Part shown: piece after piece, positions 44,688-52,196 of the stretch
Layout: each line of letters starts with the position of its first letter
How positions within the stretch are numbered: position 1 is the first letter of the stretch
Assembly (NCBI RefSeq): GCF_037023755.1
Contig: NZ_CP146100.1
Location: forward strand, 3,168,001-3,232,000
Direction of reading: 5' to 3'
DNA from: Saccharopolyspora sp. SCSIO 74807
Lineage (GTDB): Bacteria; Actinomycetota; Actinomycetes; Mycobacteriales; Pseudonocardiaceae
Length of the DNA stretch: 64,000 bases
The notes under the pieces: model-generated
What the model was told of the DNA's origin: nothing
What the model saw: only the letters and a program-made list of their open reading frames with translations
The model's database searches: none
Program-made: the position numbers and the translations under genes

Positions 44688-45989
44688 TCAGGAAGCCGCG
44701 CTTTCCGCCGAGCGGGACTCGCCGGTGCCGGGATCGCGCGCGAGCCAGGCGAGCGCGGCGGTGGTGAGGGCCCGGATGCCGGTGTCCAGGGTCGGCTGCG
44801 GCACGGGAGCGAAGTGCGGGCTGTGGTTGCTCGGGATGTCCTGCGCCGCGGTGCCCCGTCGCTGAGCCCGCGCGTACTCGGCGGGGTCCGTTCCGCCGAT
44901 GCCCCAGTAGGTGTAGGGGATGCCGAACGCCTGCGGGATTTCGCTCATGTCCTCGCTGGCGGTTTGCAGGTCGATGGTGTGCGCGTCGTCGCCGAAGTGC
45001 GCGGCGAACGCGCGGGCGACGGTTTCGGTGGTGGCCGCGTCGTTGACGGTGGCGGGGAAGTCGGCGAGCCGCTCGAACTCCGGTTCCGCGGGTGCGCCGG
45101 AGGCTTCGGCTTCGGCCCGCACGATCCGCTCGATCGATGCCAGCACCTGCTCGCGCACCGCCGGGTCGTAGGTGCGCACGCTCAGCTGCATCGTGGCGCG
45201 GTCGGGGATGACGTTCGAGCTCTGCCCGGCTTGAATGCTGCCGACGGTGAGCACCGCCGGTGTCGTGGCCGCGACCTCCCGCGACACGACGGTTTGCAGC
45301 CGGACCGCGGTCATCGCCGCCATGATCACCGGGTCGATGCCGGACTGCGGCGCGGAGCCGTGCGCGCCGCGGCCGTGGAAGGTGACGCGCAGGCTGTCGG
45401 CGGCGGACAGGAAGGATCCGCTGCGGGTGCCCACGTAGCCGGCGGGGTAGGGCAGCACGTGCTGCGCGAGCGCCACATCCGGTTTCGGGATCTTGCCCGC
45501 CAGGTCGTCGGCGAGCATGGCGCGTGCGCCGCCGCCGGTCTCCTCGGACGGCTGGAACAGCGCGATCACGGTACCCGACCACGCGTCGGTGGCTCGTGCC
45601 ATGAGCTGCGCGAACCCGAGCAGGCAGGCGACGTGCACGTCGTGTCCGCAGGCGTGCATGACCGGTTGTTCGGCGCCTTCGGCGTCGGTCGCGGTGACTT
45701 CGGAGCTGTAGGGCAGTCCGGTGTCCTCACGCAGCGGCAAGGCGTCCATGTCCGCGCGCAGCAGCACCGCCGGGCCCCGGCCGCGGGAGAGGACGCCGAC
45801 GACTCCGGTGCCGCCGATGCCTTCGGTGACCTCGCAGCCGGCCCGGCGCAGCGCCTCGGCGACCTTCGCCGCGGTGCGGTGTTCTTGGAAGCCGAGTTCG
45901 GGGTTGGCGTGCAGGTCCCGGTAGAAGTCTTCGACGCCGCCGCGGATTCCGTCCAGTCCGGCGAGCACCGCCGTCCCGCTGTCGTCCAC
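44688..45989 (-). CDS. M20-family amidohydrolase (hippurate hydrolase/IAA-amino acid hydrolase type)
   Basis: 433 residues. Metal-binding segments D-M-D-A-L near 93, H-A-C-G-H-D-V-H near 125 and P-S-E-E-T-G-G-G near 165 are intact, with the small dimerisation domain following (R-G-A-H-G-S-A-P). The family hydrolyses N-acyl amino acids such as hippurate. GTG 45989 follows AAAGGA at eight bases; the longer TTG frame lacks a site. Monocistronic. Confidence 0.92.
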   Translation of the reverse strand: MDDSGTAVLAGLDGIRGGVEDFYRDLHANPELGFQEHRTAAKVAEALRRAGCEVTEGIGGTGVVGVLSRGRGPAVLLRADMDALPLREDTGLPYSSEVTATDAEGAEQPVMHACGHDVHVACLLGFAQLMARATDAWSGTVIALFQPSEETGGGARAMLADDLAGKIPKPDVALAQHVLPYPAGYVGTRSGSFLSAADSLRVTFHGRGAHGSAPQSGIDPVIMAAMTAVRLQTVVSREVAATTPAVLTVGSIQAGQSSNVIPDRATMQLSVRTYDPAVREQVLASIERIVRAEAEASGAPAEPEFERLADFPATVNDAATTETVARAFAAHFGDDAHTIDLQTASEDMSEIPQAFGIPYTYWGIGGTDPAEYARAQRRGTAAQDIPSNHSPHFAPVPQPTLDTGIRALTTAALAWLARDPGTGESRSAESAAS

Positions 45990-46065
45990 TGTGATCAGTC
46001 CTTTCCGTGCGGAGCACGCCACCAAGTTAGGCCAGCACGCCGCGCGCGGACAGCTCGCCGCGGAA

Positions 46066-46123
46066 CGAGCCGTGCCGCCCGGAACCGGAGCGCGTTGCGC
46101 GGCGGCCCGGGCGGCACGGCTCG
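46066..46123. terminator. 17-bp perfect inverted repeat after the OFA transporter operon
   Basis: Arms 46066-46082 and 46107-46123 are exact reverse complements (CGAGCCGTGCCGCCCGG and its partner), loop 24 bases and itself GC-rich. It starts eight bases after the stop of the small partner gene (46131) in the direction of transcription, so it likely ends that minus-strand operon. Confidence 0.7.
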
Positions 46124-46130
46124 GTGGAAC

Positions 46131-46268
46131 TCAGGTGAACAGCTTGGACGCCTTCACCACCAGCTCGTAGACGCCGATGGCGAACGGAATCCCCACCCAC
46201 GCCCAGGAAAAGACCAGCAGGGCCCGGGTCTTGGCGTCCGGAGCCTGCTCGTCGTGCTGCTCGGTCAT
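46131..46268 (-). CDS. MFS transporter small partner protein, single membrane helix
   Basis: 45 residues: polar N-terminus M-T-E-Q-H-D-E-Q, then one hydrophobic helix A-L-L-V-F-S-W-A-W-V-G-I-P-F-A-I-G-V-Y-E-L and a short basic tail. It follows the OFA antiporter gene by 16 bases; similar small subunits accompany OFA-type MFS genes in actinobacteria. ATG 46268 has AGGAG ten bases upstream. Confidence 0.75.
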   Translation of the reverse strand: MTEQHDEQAPDAKTRALLVFSWAWVGIPFAIGVYELVVKASKLFT

Positions 46269-46284
46269 CTTCGCCCAGCTCCTC

Positions 46285-47802
46285 TTAGGTGGTCTGCTTG
46301 TCGGAGGCGTCGTCGTGCCCGGCGTCGCCGTTGCCGGTCGGGTCGGCGCCGGTGGCGCTGTCACCGGTGGTGCTGTTCTCGGAACCGCTTTCATCGGAAC
46401 CGGTTTCCTCGGTCTCGGCGGCTGCGCCGCCATCCGCCGTAGCGCTGTGGGCGGTGCCGCTGTCCGCGCCCGCGTGCGCCGCTGCTCCCGCGGGCTCGTG
46501 GAACCGGCTGTGCACCGGCCGGATCAGCTCGTTGGCCACGAAACCGACGATCAGGAACCCGGTCATCAGGTAGAACGAGGTGGTGTAGAGCGCGGCACCG
46601 GACGCACCGGAGCTCTCGCCCGCGTCGGCCAGCGCGTCGACGATCAGCGGCCCGAGCACCCCGGCCACCGACCACGCGGTCAGCAGCCTGCCGTGGATCG
46701 CGCCGACCTCGAACGTTCCGAACAGGTCCTTGAGATAGGCCGGGATGGTGGAGAAACCCGCGCCGTAGAACGACATGAGCAGCATCGCGGCGACCACGAA
46801 CAGCGCCACGCTGCTGTCCCCGGCGAACAGCAGCACCAGGTAGGCCGCCGCACCGACACCGAGGTAGAGCCGGTAGATGTTCTTGCGCCCGGTGCGGTCG
46901 GACAGCGCCGACCACACGAACCGGCCGAGCATGTTCGCCAGCGACAGCAGCGAGACGAACCCGGTCGCCGCGGCGGCCACCACCGGGGTGCTGGTGCCGG
47001 AGAAGAAGTCCTGGATCATCGGCGAAGCCTTCTGCAGGATGCCGATGCCCGCGGTGACGTTCAGGCACAGCACGATCCACAGCAGCCAGAACTGCGGGGT
47101 GCGCAGCGCGTTGTTCGCCGACACGCGGATCGACCCGGTGTTCTCGGCGACCGCGGCCGGCGTCCAGCCCGCCGGTGCCCAGCCGGGCGGCGGAACCCGC
47201 ACGAGCAGCACGCCCAGCGTCATGAACACCGCGTAGACGATGCCGTGCACCAGGAACGTCGTGGCGATGCCGTCGGTGCCCTTGCCGAACGCGGACAGCA
47301 TCGCGCTCGACCACGGCGAGGCGATGATCGCACCGCCGCCGAATCCCATGATGGCGATGCCGGTCGCCAGGCCCGGCCGGTCCGGGAACCACTTCATCAG
47401 CGTCGAAACCGGCGCGATGTAGCCGATTCCGAGCCCGATGCCGCCGACCACGCCGTAACCGACGACCACCAGCCAGTACTGCCCGATCGCCATGCCCAGC
47501 GCGGAGATCAGGAATCCGGCCGCGAAGCTGACGGTGGACACCGCCATCGCCCAGCGCGGGCCGCGCGCCTCCACGAACTTGCCGCCGAACGCCGCGGACA
47601 ACCCGAGGAAGAAGATCGCCACCTGGAACGGCAACGCGCTGCCGGTTCCGGAGATCTGCAGGCTCGACTCGAGCGGGCTTTTGAAAACGCTCCACGCGTA
47701 CGCCTGGCCGATGGACAGGTGGATGGCCAGCGCGGCGGGTGGTACCAGCCAACGGTTCCAGGTCGGCGGCGCAACGACCGAGAATCCGTTACGCACGGTC
47801 AC
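46285..47802 (-). CDS. OFA-family MFS transporter (oxalate/formate antiporter type)
   Basis: 505 residues: about 12 helices, with the OFA signature I-G-Q-A-Y-A-W-S-V-F near 31 and family segments G-F-G-G-G-A near 152 and W-S-A-L-S-D-R-T-G-R-K near 293. The tail (about 430-505) is a long acidic Ser/Thr/Glu-rich cytoplasmic extension. The family exchanges small carboxylates. GTG 47802 follows GAGGAGG. Operon with the 45-residue partner downstream. Confidence 0.9.
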   Translation of the reverse strand: MTVRNGFSVVAPPTWNRWLVPPAALAIHLSIGQAYAWSVFKSPLESSLQISGTGSALPFQVAIFFLGLSAAFGGKFVEARGPRWAMAVSTVSFAAGFLISALGMAIGQYWLVVVGYGVVGGIGLGIGYIAPVSTLMKWFPDRPGLATGIAIMGFGGGAIIASPWSSAMLSAFGKGTDGIATTFLVHGIVYAVFMTLGVLLVRVPPPGWAPAGWTPAAVAENTGSIRVSANNALRTPQFWLLWIVLCLNVTAGIGILQKASPMIQDFFSGTSTPVVAAAATGFVSLLSLANMLGRFVWSALSDRTGRKNIYRLYLGVGAAAYLVLLFAGDSSVALFVVAAMLLMSFYGAGFSTIPAYLKDLFGTFEVGAIHGRLLTAWSVAGVLGPLIVDALADAGESSGASGAALYTTSFYLMTGFLIVGFVANELIRPVHSRFHEPAGAAAHAGADSGTAHSATADGGAAAETEETGSDESGSENSTTGDSATGADPTGNGDAGHDDASDKQTT

Positions 47803-48239
47803 TAGTTACCTCCTCGTTCACGGCAGCCGAGACTGCCGCCAGAAATGAGTTCGCGCCTCGGCGCGCATGGATCTGGGATGCTACCGGCGGGGTCAATCCG
47901 GCATCGCGGTGCAACCGCCGGAATCTTGGTGCATCGATTCCGAGGGAATTCCCTGGAGTTCGGCCGAGATCGTACCGGGCGGGTTGCGCGGATCGTTCCG
48001 CGGACTCGCGCTGCGCTGCGACGACGCTGAGTTCGCCAGGCTAACCGACGGTTGATCAAGTTCTCCGGTGGCCGCGGTGAACCCTTTTCGTGATCGCGCC
48101 GATGCCGATTCTTTGCCGGTGTTTAGTGGATCGACCAGTGTGTTGAACAGCCGGGTTTTCCCTGCGCACCGAGTCCCTACACTCCTCAATCCGCAAGCCG
48201 GGCGATCCGCGAACCGGCGCAGCGAGAAGGGCGCGCAGC
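47803..48239. other. 437-bp divergent intergenic region
   Basis: Between the OFA transporter (minus) and the DUF485/symporter operon (plus). It is less GC-rich than its flanks around 48040-48140 and must carry two promoters. No gene, repeat or clear operator seen. Confidence 0.5.
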
Positions 48240-48647
48240 ATGACTCGACCACCGGACCCGCGGGTCCGCCCGCACCCCGGCGCGGTAGAGCCGCAGTTCG
48301 GAAACATCGCCAAGCACAGCTGGCGGCCTCGCGGTCCCGTGGAAACCGACTACGAGCAGATCCGGCACAGCGCCGACTTCCGGTTGCTGCGCCGCCGGTT
48401 CCGCGGCTTCGTGTTCCCGATGACGCTGCTCGCGCTCGCTTGGTACTTCACCTACGCCGCCTTGGGCGCGTTCGCCGAGGAATTCATGAGCCGGCCGCTT
48501 TACGGCTCGATCAACGTGGGAATCCTGATGGGATTCCTGCAATTCGTCTCGACGGCCGTGCTGACCGTGTTGTACGGGCGATACGTGCGCAAGCGCATCG
48601 ATCCGCTCGTGGACGACCTCCGCAACCAGGAAAGGGCTGCGCGCTGA
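48240..48647 (+). CDS. DUF485 membrane protein, partner of the acetate-type symporter
   Basis: 135 residues: D-F-R-L-L-R-R-R-F-R-G-F near 46, then two membrane helices (about 58-78 and 92-113), the DUF485 pattern. DUF485 (YjcH) genes precede acetate permease ActP; the TGATG overlap with the symporter gene here supports coupled expression. Confidence 0.92.
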   Translation: MTRPPDPRVRPHPGAVEPQFGNIAKHSWRPRGPVETDYEQIRHSADFRLLRRRFRGFVFPMTLLALAWYFTYAALGAFAEEFMSRPLYGSINVGILMGFLQFVSTAVLTVLYGRYVRKRIDPLVDDLRNQERAAR

Positions 48648-50266
48648 TGGACTCGACGTTGGCCGCGGGCAGCGGCCCGGTCGGCGAGCCGGTGATCACG
48701 ATCAGCGTTTTCGCGCTGTTCGTGCTGCTGACGCTCTACATCGTTTACCGGGTTTCCACCCGGAACACCACCGCCGCCGACTACTACGTCGCGGGCGGCA
48801 ACATCACCGGTGCGCAGAACGGCGTCGCGCTCGCGGGCGATTGGCTGTCGGCGGCCTCGTTCCTCGGGGTGGCCGGTGCGATCGCGGTGCACGGCTACGA
48901 CGGATTCCTCTACTCGGTGGGATTCCTGGTGGCGTGGCTGCTCGAGCTGATGCTCATCGCCGAACTCGTGCGCAACACCGGGCGGTTCACGATGGGCGAT
49001 GTGCTGGCCTACCGGATGCGCCCGCGCCCGGTCCGGGCCGCCGCGGCCAACAGCACGCTGGTCATCTCGTTCTTCTACATGGTCGCGCAGATGGCGGGCG
49101 CCGGTGGCCTGGTCGCGTTGCTGCTGGACGTGCAGAGCAAGTTCGGCCAAGCGCTGGTCATCGGGTTCGTCGGCATCGTGATGATCCTGTACGTGCTCAT
49201 CGGCGGGATGAAGGGCACCACCTGGGTGCAGATCATCAAAGCGACGTTGCTGATGGTCTGCGTGTCGCTGATGGCCGTGTTCCTGATCGGAAGGTTCTCC
49301 TACGACCTGCCGCGGCTGCTGGACACGGCCAGCGCGAACAGCCCGCTGGGCGCGGGCCTGCTCGAACCGGGCGCGCAGTACGGGCACGACCTGCTCTCCC
49401 GGATCGATTTCCTCTCGCTGGCGATGGCGATCGTGTTCGGCATTTCCTGCCTGCCGCACATCATGATGCGCTTCTACACGGTGCCGAGTGCGCGGGAAGC
49501 GCGGCGATCGGTCGTCTGGATCACGTGGATGATGGTCGTGTTCTACCTGGCGACGATGGTGCTCGGGTTCGGTGCGACCGCGCTGGTCGGCTCGGACGCG
49601 ATCATCGCAGCGCCGGGCAAGGAGAATTCCGCCGCGCTGCTGCTGGCGCACCGGGTCGGTGGTTCACCGCTGCTGGGCATCGTCGCGGCGATCGCGTTCG
49701 CCACCATCCTCGCGGTGGTCGCCGGTCTGACCCTGACGTCTTCGGCCGCGTTCGCGCACGACGTGTACGCGAACGTCATCAAACGCGGCCGGGCGAAACC
49801 GGGAGCGGAGATCAAGGTCGCGCGCATCACCGCGTTGGTGATCGGAGTGCTTTCCACCGCGGGCGGTATCGCCGCGATCGGGCAGAACGCGGCGTTCATG
49901 GTTTCGCTGGCCTTGGCGTTGGCGGCCTCGGCGAACCTGCCGACGGTGCTGTACACGCTGTTCTGGCGGCGGTTCAACACGGCGGGGACGTTGTGGTCGA
50001 TGTATTCCGGACTGGTCTCGTGCATCGTGCTGATCGCGTTCTCGCCCGCGGTCTCCGGCCGTCCCACGTCGATGTTCCCGCAGGTGGACTTCCACTTCTT
50101 CCCGCTGACGAACCCGGGCATCGTGTCGATCCCGCTGGCGTTCCTGGCGGGCATCTTCGGGACCTTCGTGGGCCGCGCGGACCAGGATCCGGCCAAGCAG
50201 GCGGAGATGGAGGTGCGCTCGCTGACCGGCATCGGCTCCGGGCTGGTGGAACCGCAGCGCAGTTGA
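48647..50266 (+). CDS. sodium:solute symporter, acetate/short monocarboxylate type (ActP/MctC)
   Basis: 539 residues, about 13 membrane helices. SSS-family signature regions include Y-Y-V-A-G-G near 46, N-G-V-A-L-A-G-D-W-L-S-A-A-S-F-L-G near 58 and G-I-S-C-L-P-H-I-M-M-R-F near 265. Closest families import acetate, propionate or pyruvate with sodium or protons. Overlaps the DUF485 stop by three bases. Confidence 0.93.
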   Translation: MDSTLAAGSGPVGEPVITISVFALFVLLTLYIVYRVSTRNTTAADYYVAGGNITGAQNGVALAGDWLSAASFLGVAGAIAVHGYDGFLYSVGFLVAWLLELMLIAELVRNTGRFTMGDVLAYRMRPRPVRAAAANSTLVISFFYMVAQMAGAGGLVALLLDVQSKFGQALVIGFVGIVMILYVLIGGMKGTTWVQIIKATLLMVCVSLMAVFLIGRFSYDLPRLLDTASANSPLGAGLLEPGAQYGHDLLSRIDFLSLAMAIVFGISCLPHIMMRFYTVPSAREARRSVVWITWMMVVFYLATMVLGFGATALVGSDAIIAAPGKENSAALLLAHRVGGSPLLGIVAAIAFATILAVVAGLTLTSSAAFAHDVYANVIKRGRAKPGAEIKVARITALVIGVLSTAGGIAAIGQNAAFMVSLALALAASANLPTVLYTLFWRRFNTAGTLWSMYSGLVSCIVLIAFSPAVSGRPTSMFPQVDFHFFPLTNPGIVSIPLAFLAGIFGTFVGRADQDPAKQAEMEVRSLTGIGSGLVEPQRS

Positions 50267-50400
50267 CGTCCTCCGGCGGAACATCGGTTCCGCGCCGGTC
50301 GGTGCGCCAGGGAGAGGTGACGCACCGACCGGCTGTGCGGTCCGGCGCCGGGACGGGGGAGGGAGCGCCGGACCGGGCTTTTCGAGTTCTCCAAGGGGCG

Positions 50401-50568
50401 CCGATCGTCCCTCTGGCGCACTACAGCTCCGTCGTATTTCTGCACGAGTCGGCCGACACTGCTGCTTATCGGTCGGCTACCGATGCCCTGCGCTCGCTGG
50501 CGATGACCCCGGGAGAGTCAGTAGGGCTCATCGCTCGTGCCGTCGAGGAGATGGAGAGCGAGGGATGA
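50401..50568 (+). pseudogene. C-terminal remnant of a Scr1/DUF5753-type XRE regulator
   Basis: Fifty-five residues in frame end with A-Y-R-S-A-T-D-A-L-R-S-L-A-M-T-P-G-E-S-V-G-L-I, the typical end of DUF5753 (Scr1) regulators, which are normally about 280 residues with an N-terminal HTH. The HTH and most of the effector domain are absent. Its stop overlaps the DUF397 start (ATGA), keeping the usual Scr1-DUF397 layout. Confidence 0.65.
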
Positions 50569-50714
50569 CGGTGCAGCCCAGTCGATGGAGGAAATCCAGT
50601 TACACGCACCAGCAGACTGCGTGCGTCGAAGTCGGGCGTCTTGGCTCGGGTGCCGCGGTTCGCGACTCGAAGAATCGCCCCGCGGGCTATGTCGAAGTGC
50701 CCCCGCAGGCATGA
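50565..50714 (+). CDS. DUF397 small protein (Scr1 partner), shortened
   Basis: 49 residues with W-R-K-S-S-Y-T near 8, C-V-E-V near 20 and V-R-D-S-K-N near 32, the DUF397 hallmarks. Family members are about 60 residues and usually end in a W-x-A-F helix that is missing here. Encoded just after the truncated regulator, so the pair is probably a decayed unit. ATG 50565 is preceded by GAGCGAGGG. Confidence 0.8.
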   Translation: MTVQPSRWRKSSYTHQQTACVEVGRLGSGAAVRDSKNRPAGYVEVPPQA

Positions 50715-50916
50715 CGCTCGTTCATGACCGCGCTCAAGACCGGCCGCTAGGACCGCTGACCGGTAGCGCCCGGTCTGTTGGCCGGGCGGCCGGGCGCGGC
50801 ACGCGAATCGCGACCGCCCGATGTGATCGTTGCTTGAGCACATTTCCGTCATGGCGGCCCGCCCGCCGCGTCTCGACCCGCGCATCCGCACCCGCGGAGC
50901 AAGACGGAAGTCGAGA

Positions 50917-51246
50917 GTGGAGGGCCGAAGCATCCGGCTCGGAAGTACGGCCGCAACGCGGCCCGGTGTACCGGATTGGTACGCGTCCGCCCTGTGCGCT
51001 CAGGCGGATCCGGAGGCGTTCTTCCCGGAGAAGGGCGAGTCCGCGAACATCGCGAAGCGCATCTGCGGTGGCTGCGAGGTGCGGGACGACTGCCTCGCGC
51101 ACGCGCTCGGACACGGCGAGCACCATGGGATCTGGGGCGGGTTGAGCGAGACCGAGCGCCGCGAGCTGCGGTCGGCCGCGGCGCGGCGCGGTCCGTCCGA
51201 TGCGGATTCGATCGAAGCGGTCTACCGGCGGTCCCGGGCGGGGTAG
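50917..51246 (+). CDS. WhiB-family iron-sulfur transcription factor
   Basis: 109 residues from GTG 50917 (GGAAG six bases upstream); ATG 50851 would add 22 basic residues. Four cysteines for the [4Fe-4S] cluster: one in A-L-C-A-Q, then C-G-G-C-E-V-R-D-D-C, followed by the W-G-G turn in G-I-W-G-G-L and a basic helix E-R-R-E-L-R. WhiB proteins bind sigma factor and DNA in a redox-sensitive way. Stands 39 bases upstream of the toxin cassette. Confidence 0.88.
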   Translation: MEGRSIRLGSTAATRPGVPDWYASALCAQADPEAFFPEKGESANIAKRICGGCEVRDDCLAHALGHGEHHGIWGGLSETERRELRSAAARRGPSDADSIEAVYRRSRAG

Positions 51247-51285
51247 GGTCTGCGCGCCTGGCTCAGCCAGGGGGAGACCGTCGCA

Positions 51286-51870
51286 GTGGGGGAGAACGTG
51301 ACCCAGCCCGGGCAGGACCGCGCCGCGCTCGAAGCGCGCAACGCGGCAATGCGCGAACAGGTGGACGGTCTGCTGGACAAGTTCCACCAGCAGACCGCGC
51401 AGCTGCAGCAGGCGCAGGTCGCCGCCGAGCAGGTGAGCGCCACGATCACTTCGGACGACGGTTTGGTGACCGCCACCGTCGATTCCGCGGGTTCGCTGGT
51501 GAGCATGGCGTTCGCCGCGTCGTCGTTCCAGCGCAGCGACCCGAAGCGGCTCGCAAGCACCGCCACCGAGACGGTGCGCCGCGCCACCGCGGAGGTGCAG
51601 CGGCAGAAGACCGAGCTGATGGCCCCGATCACCGAGGGCCTGCCGGACCTGGCCGACATCGTCGAAGGCGCGCCCTCGCTGCAAGGACTCATGCCGAAGG
51701 TGCCGGGCGAGGAATCCGCGCAACAGCAGGCTCCCGCCCGGGAAGCCGGGCCGGACACGACCCGCCCGGAAACGGCACCGCCGAACCCGCGGCCGCGCGC
51801 CAGGCGCAGTCCGGACGACGACGATGACGACGGCATGCAGCAGAGCTGGCTGCTGCCGGGAGGCCGCTGA
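51286..51870 (+). CDS. YbaB/EbfC-like coiled-coil protein opening the toxin cassette
   Basis: 194 residues. N-terminal coiled coil (about 10-55, many Gln), a small beta region with S-D-D-G-L-V-T-A-T-V-D-S-A-G near 62-76, then T-A-T-E-T-V-R-R-A: the YbaB-like layout that opens many actinobacterial WXG100/toxin operons. The tail is Pro/Arg/Asp-rich. The next gene overlaps by one base (TGATG). May act as a chaperone or DNA-binding regulator; not established. Confidence 0.78.
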   Translation: MGENVTQPGQDRAALEARNAAMREQVDGLLDKFHQQTAQLQQAQVAAEQVSATITSDDGLVTATVDSAGSLVSMAFAASSFQRSDPKRLASTATETVRRATAEVQRQKTELMAPITEGLPDLADIVEGAPSLQGLMPKVPGEESAQQQAPAREAGPDTTRPETAPPNPRPRARRSPDDDDDDGMQQSWLLPGGR

Positions 51871-52193
51871 TGAGCGGTCCCGGCGGCACGCACATCGACC
51901 CGGACCGGGTGCGCGCCGGCGCCACGAAGTTCGACGTGGCCGCCGACCGGCTCGAACAGGTCCACCAAGACCTTCAGCGGCAGTTGCAGGAGCAGGGGCC
52001 GTGCTGGGGTGCGGACGAGTCCGGTCAGGCGTTCGCGAAGGACTACGAGCCCGGTGCGGACGGGATGGAGCAGGCGCTGCAGTCGCTCACCGGTGCGCTG
52101 CGGTCGATGCGCGAGCAGGTGCAGGGCGTGGCCGACGACTCGCAGGCCACCGACCAGCGCAATGCCGAGGTTATCGGTGGGGCGGGGAACTGA
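51870..52193 (+). CDS. WXG100-like secretion-associated protein
   Basis: 107 residues, two helices with a turn C-W46-G47-A-D-E-S-G (the W-G-x-D-E-x-G form common in Pseudonocardiales). Length and N-terminal D-x-V-R-A-G pattern fit WXG100/ESX partners that form helical hairpin dimers and are carried by type VII secretion. Encoded directly before the large toxin, three bases away, so it probably pairs with it. Confidence 0.85.
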   Translation: MSGPGGTHIDPDRVRAGATKFDVAADRLEQVHQDLQRQLQEQGPCWGADESGQAFAKDYEPGADGMEQALQSLTGALRSMREQVQGVADDSQATDQRNAEVIGGAGN

Positions 52194-52196
52194 CGC

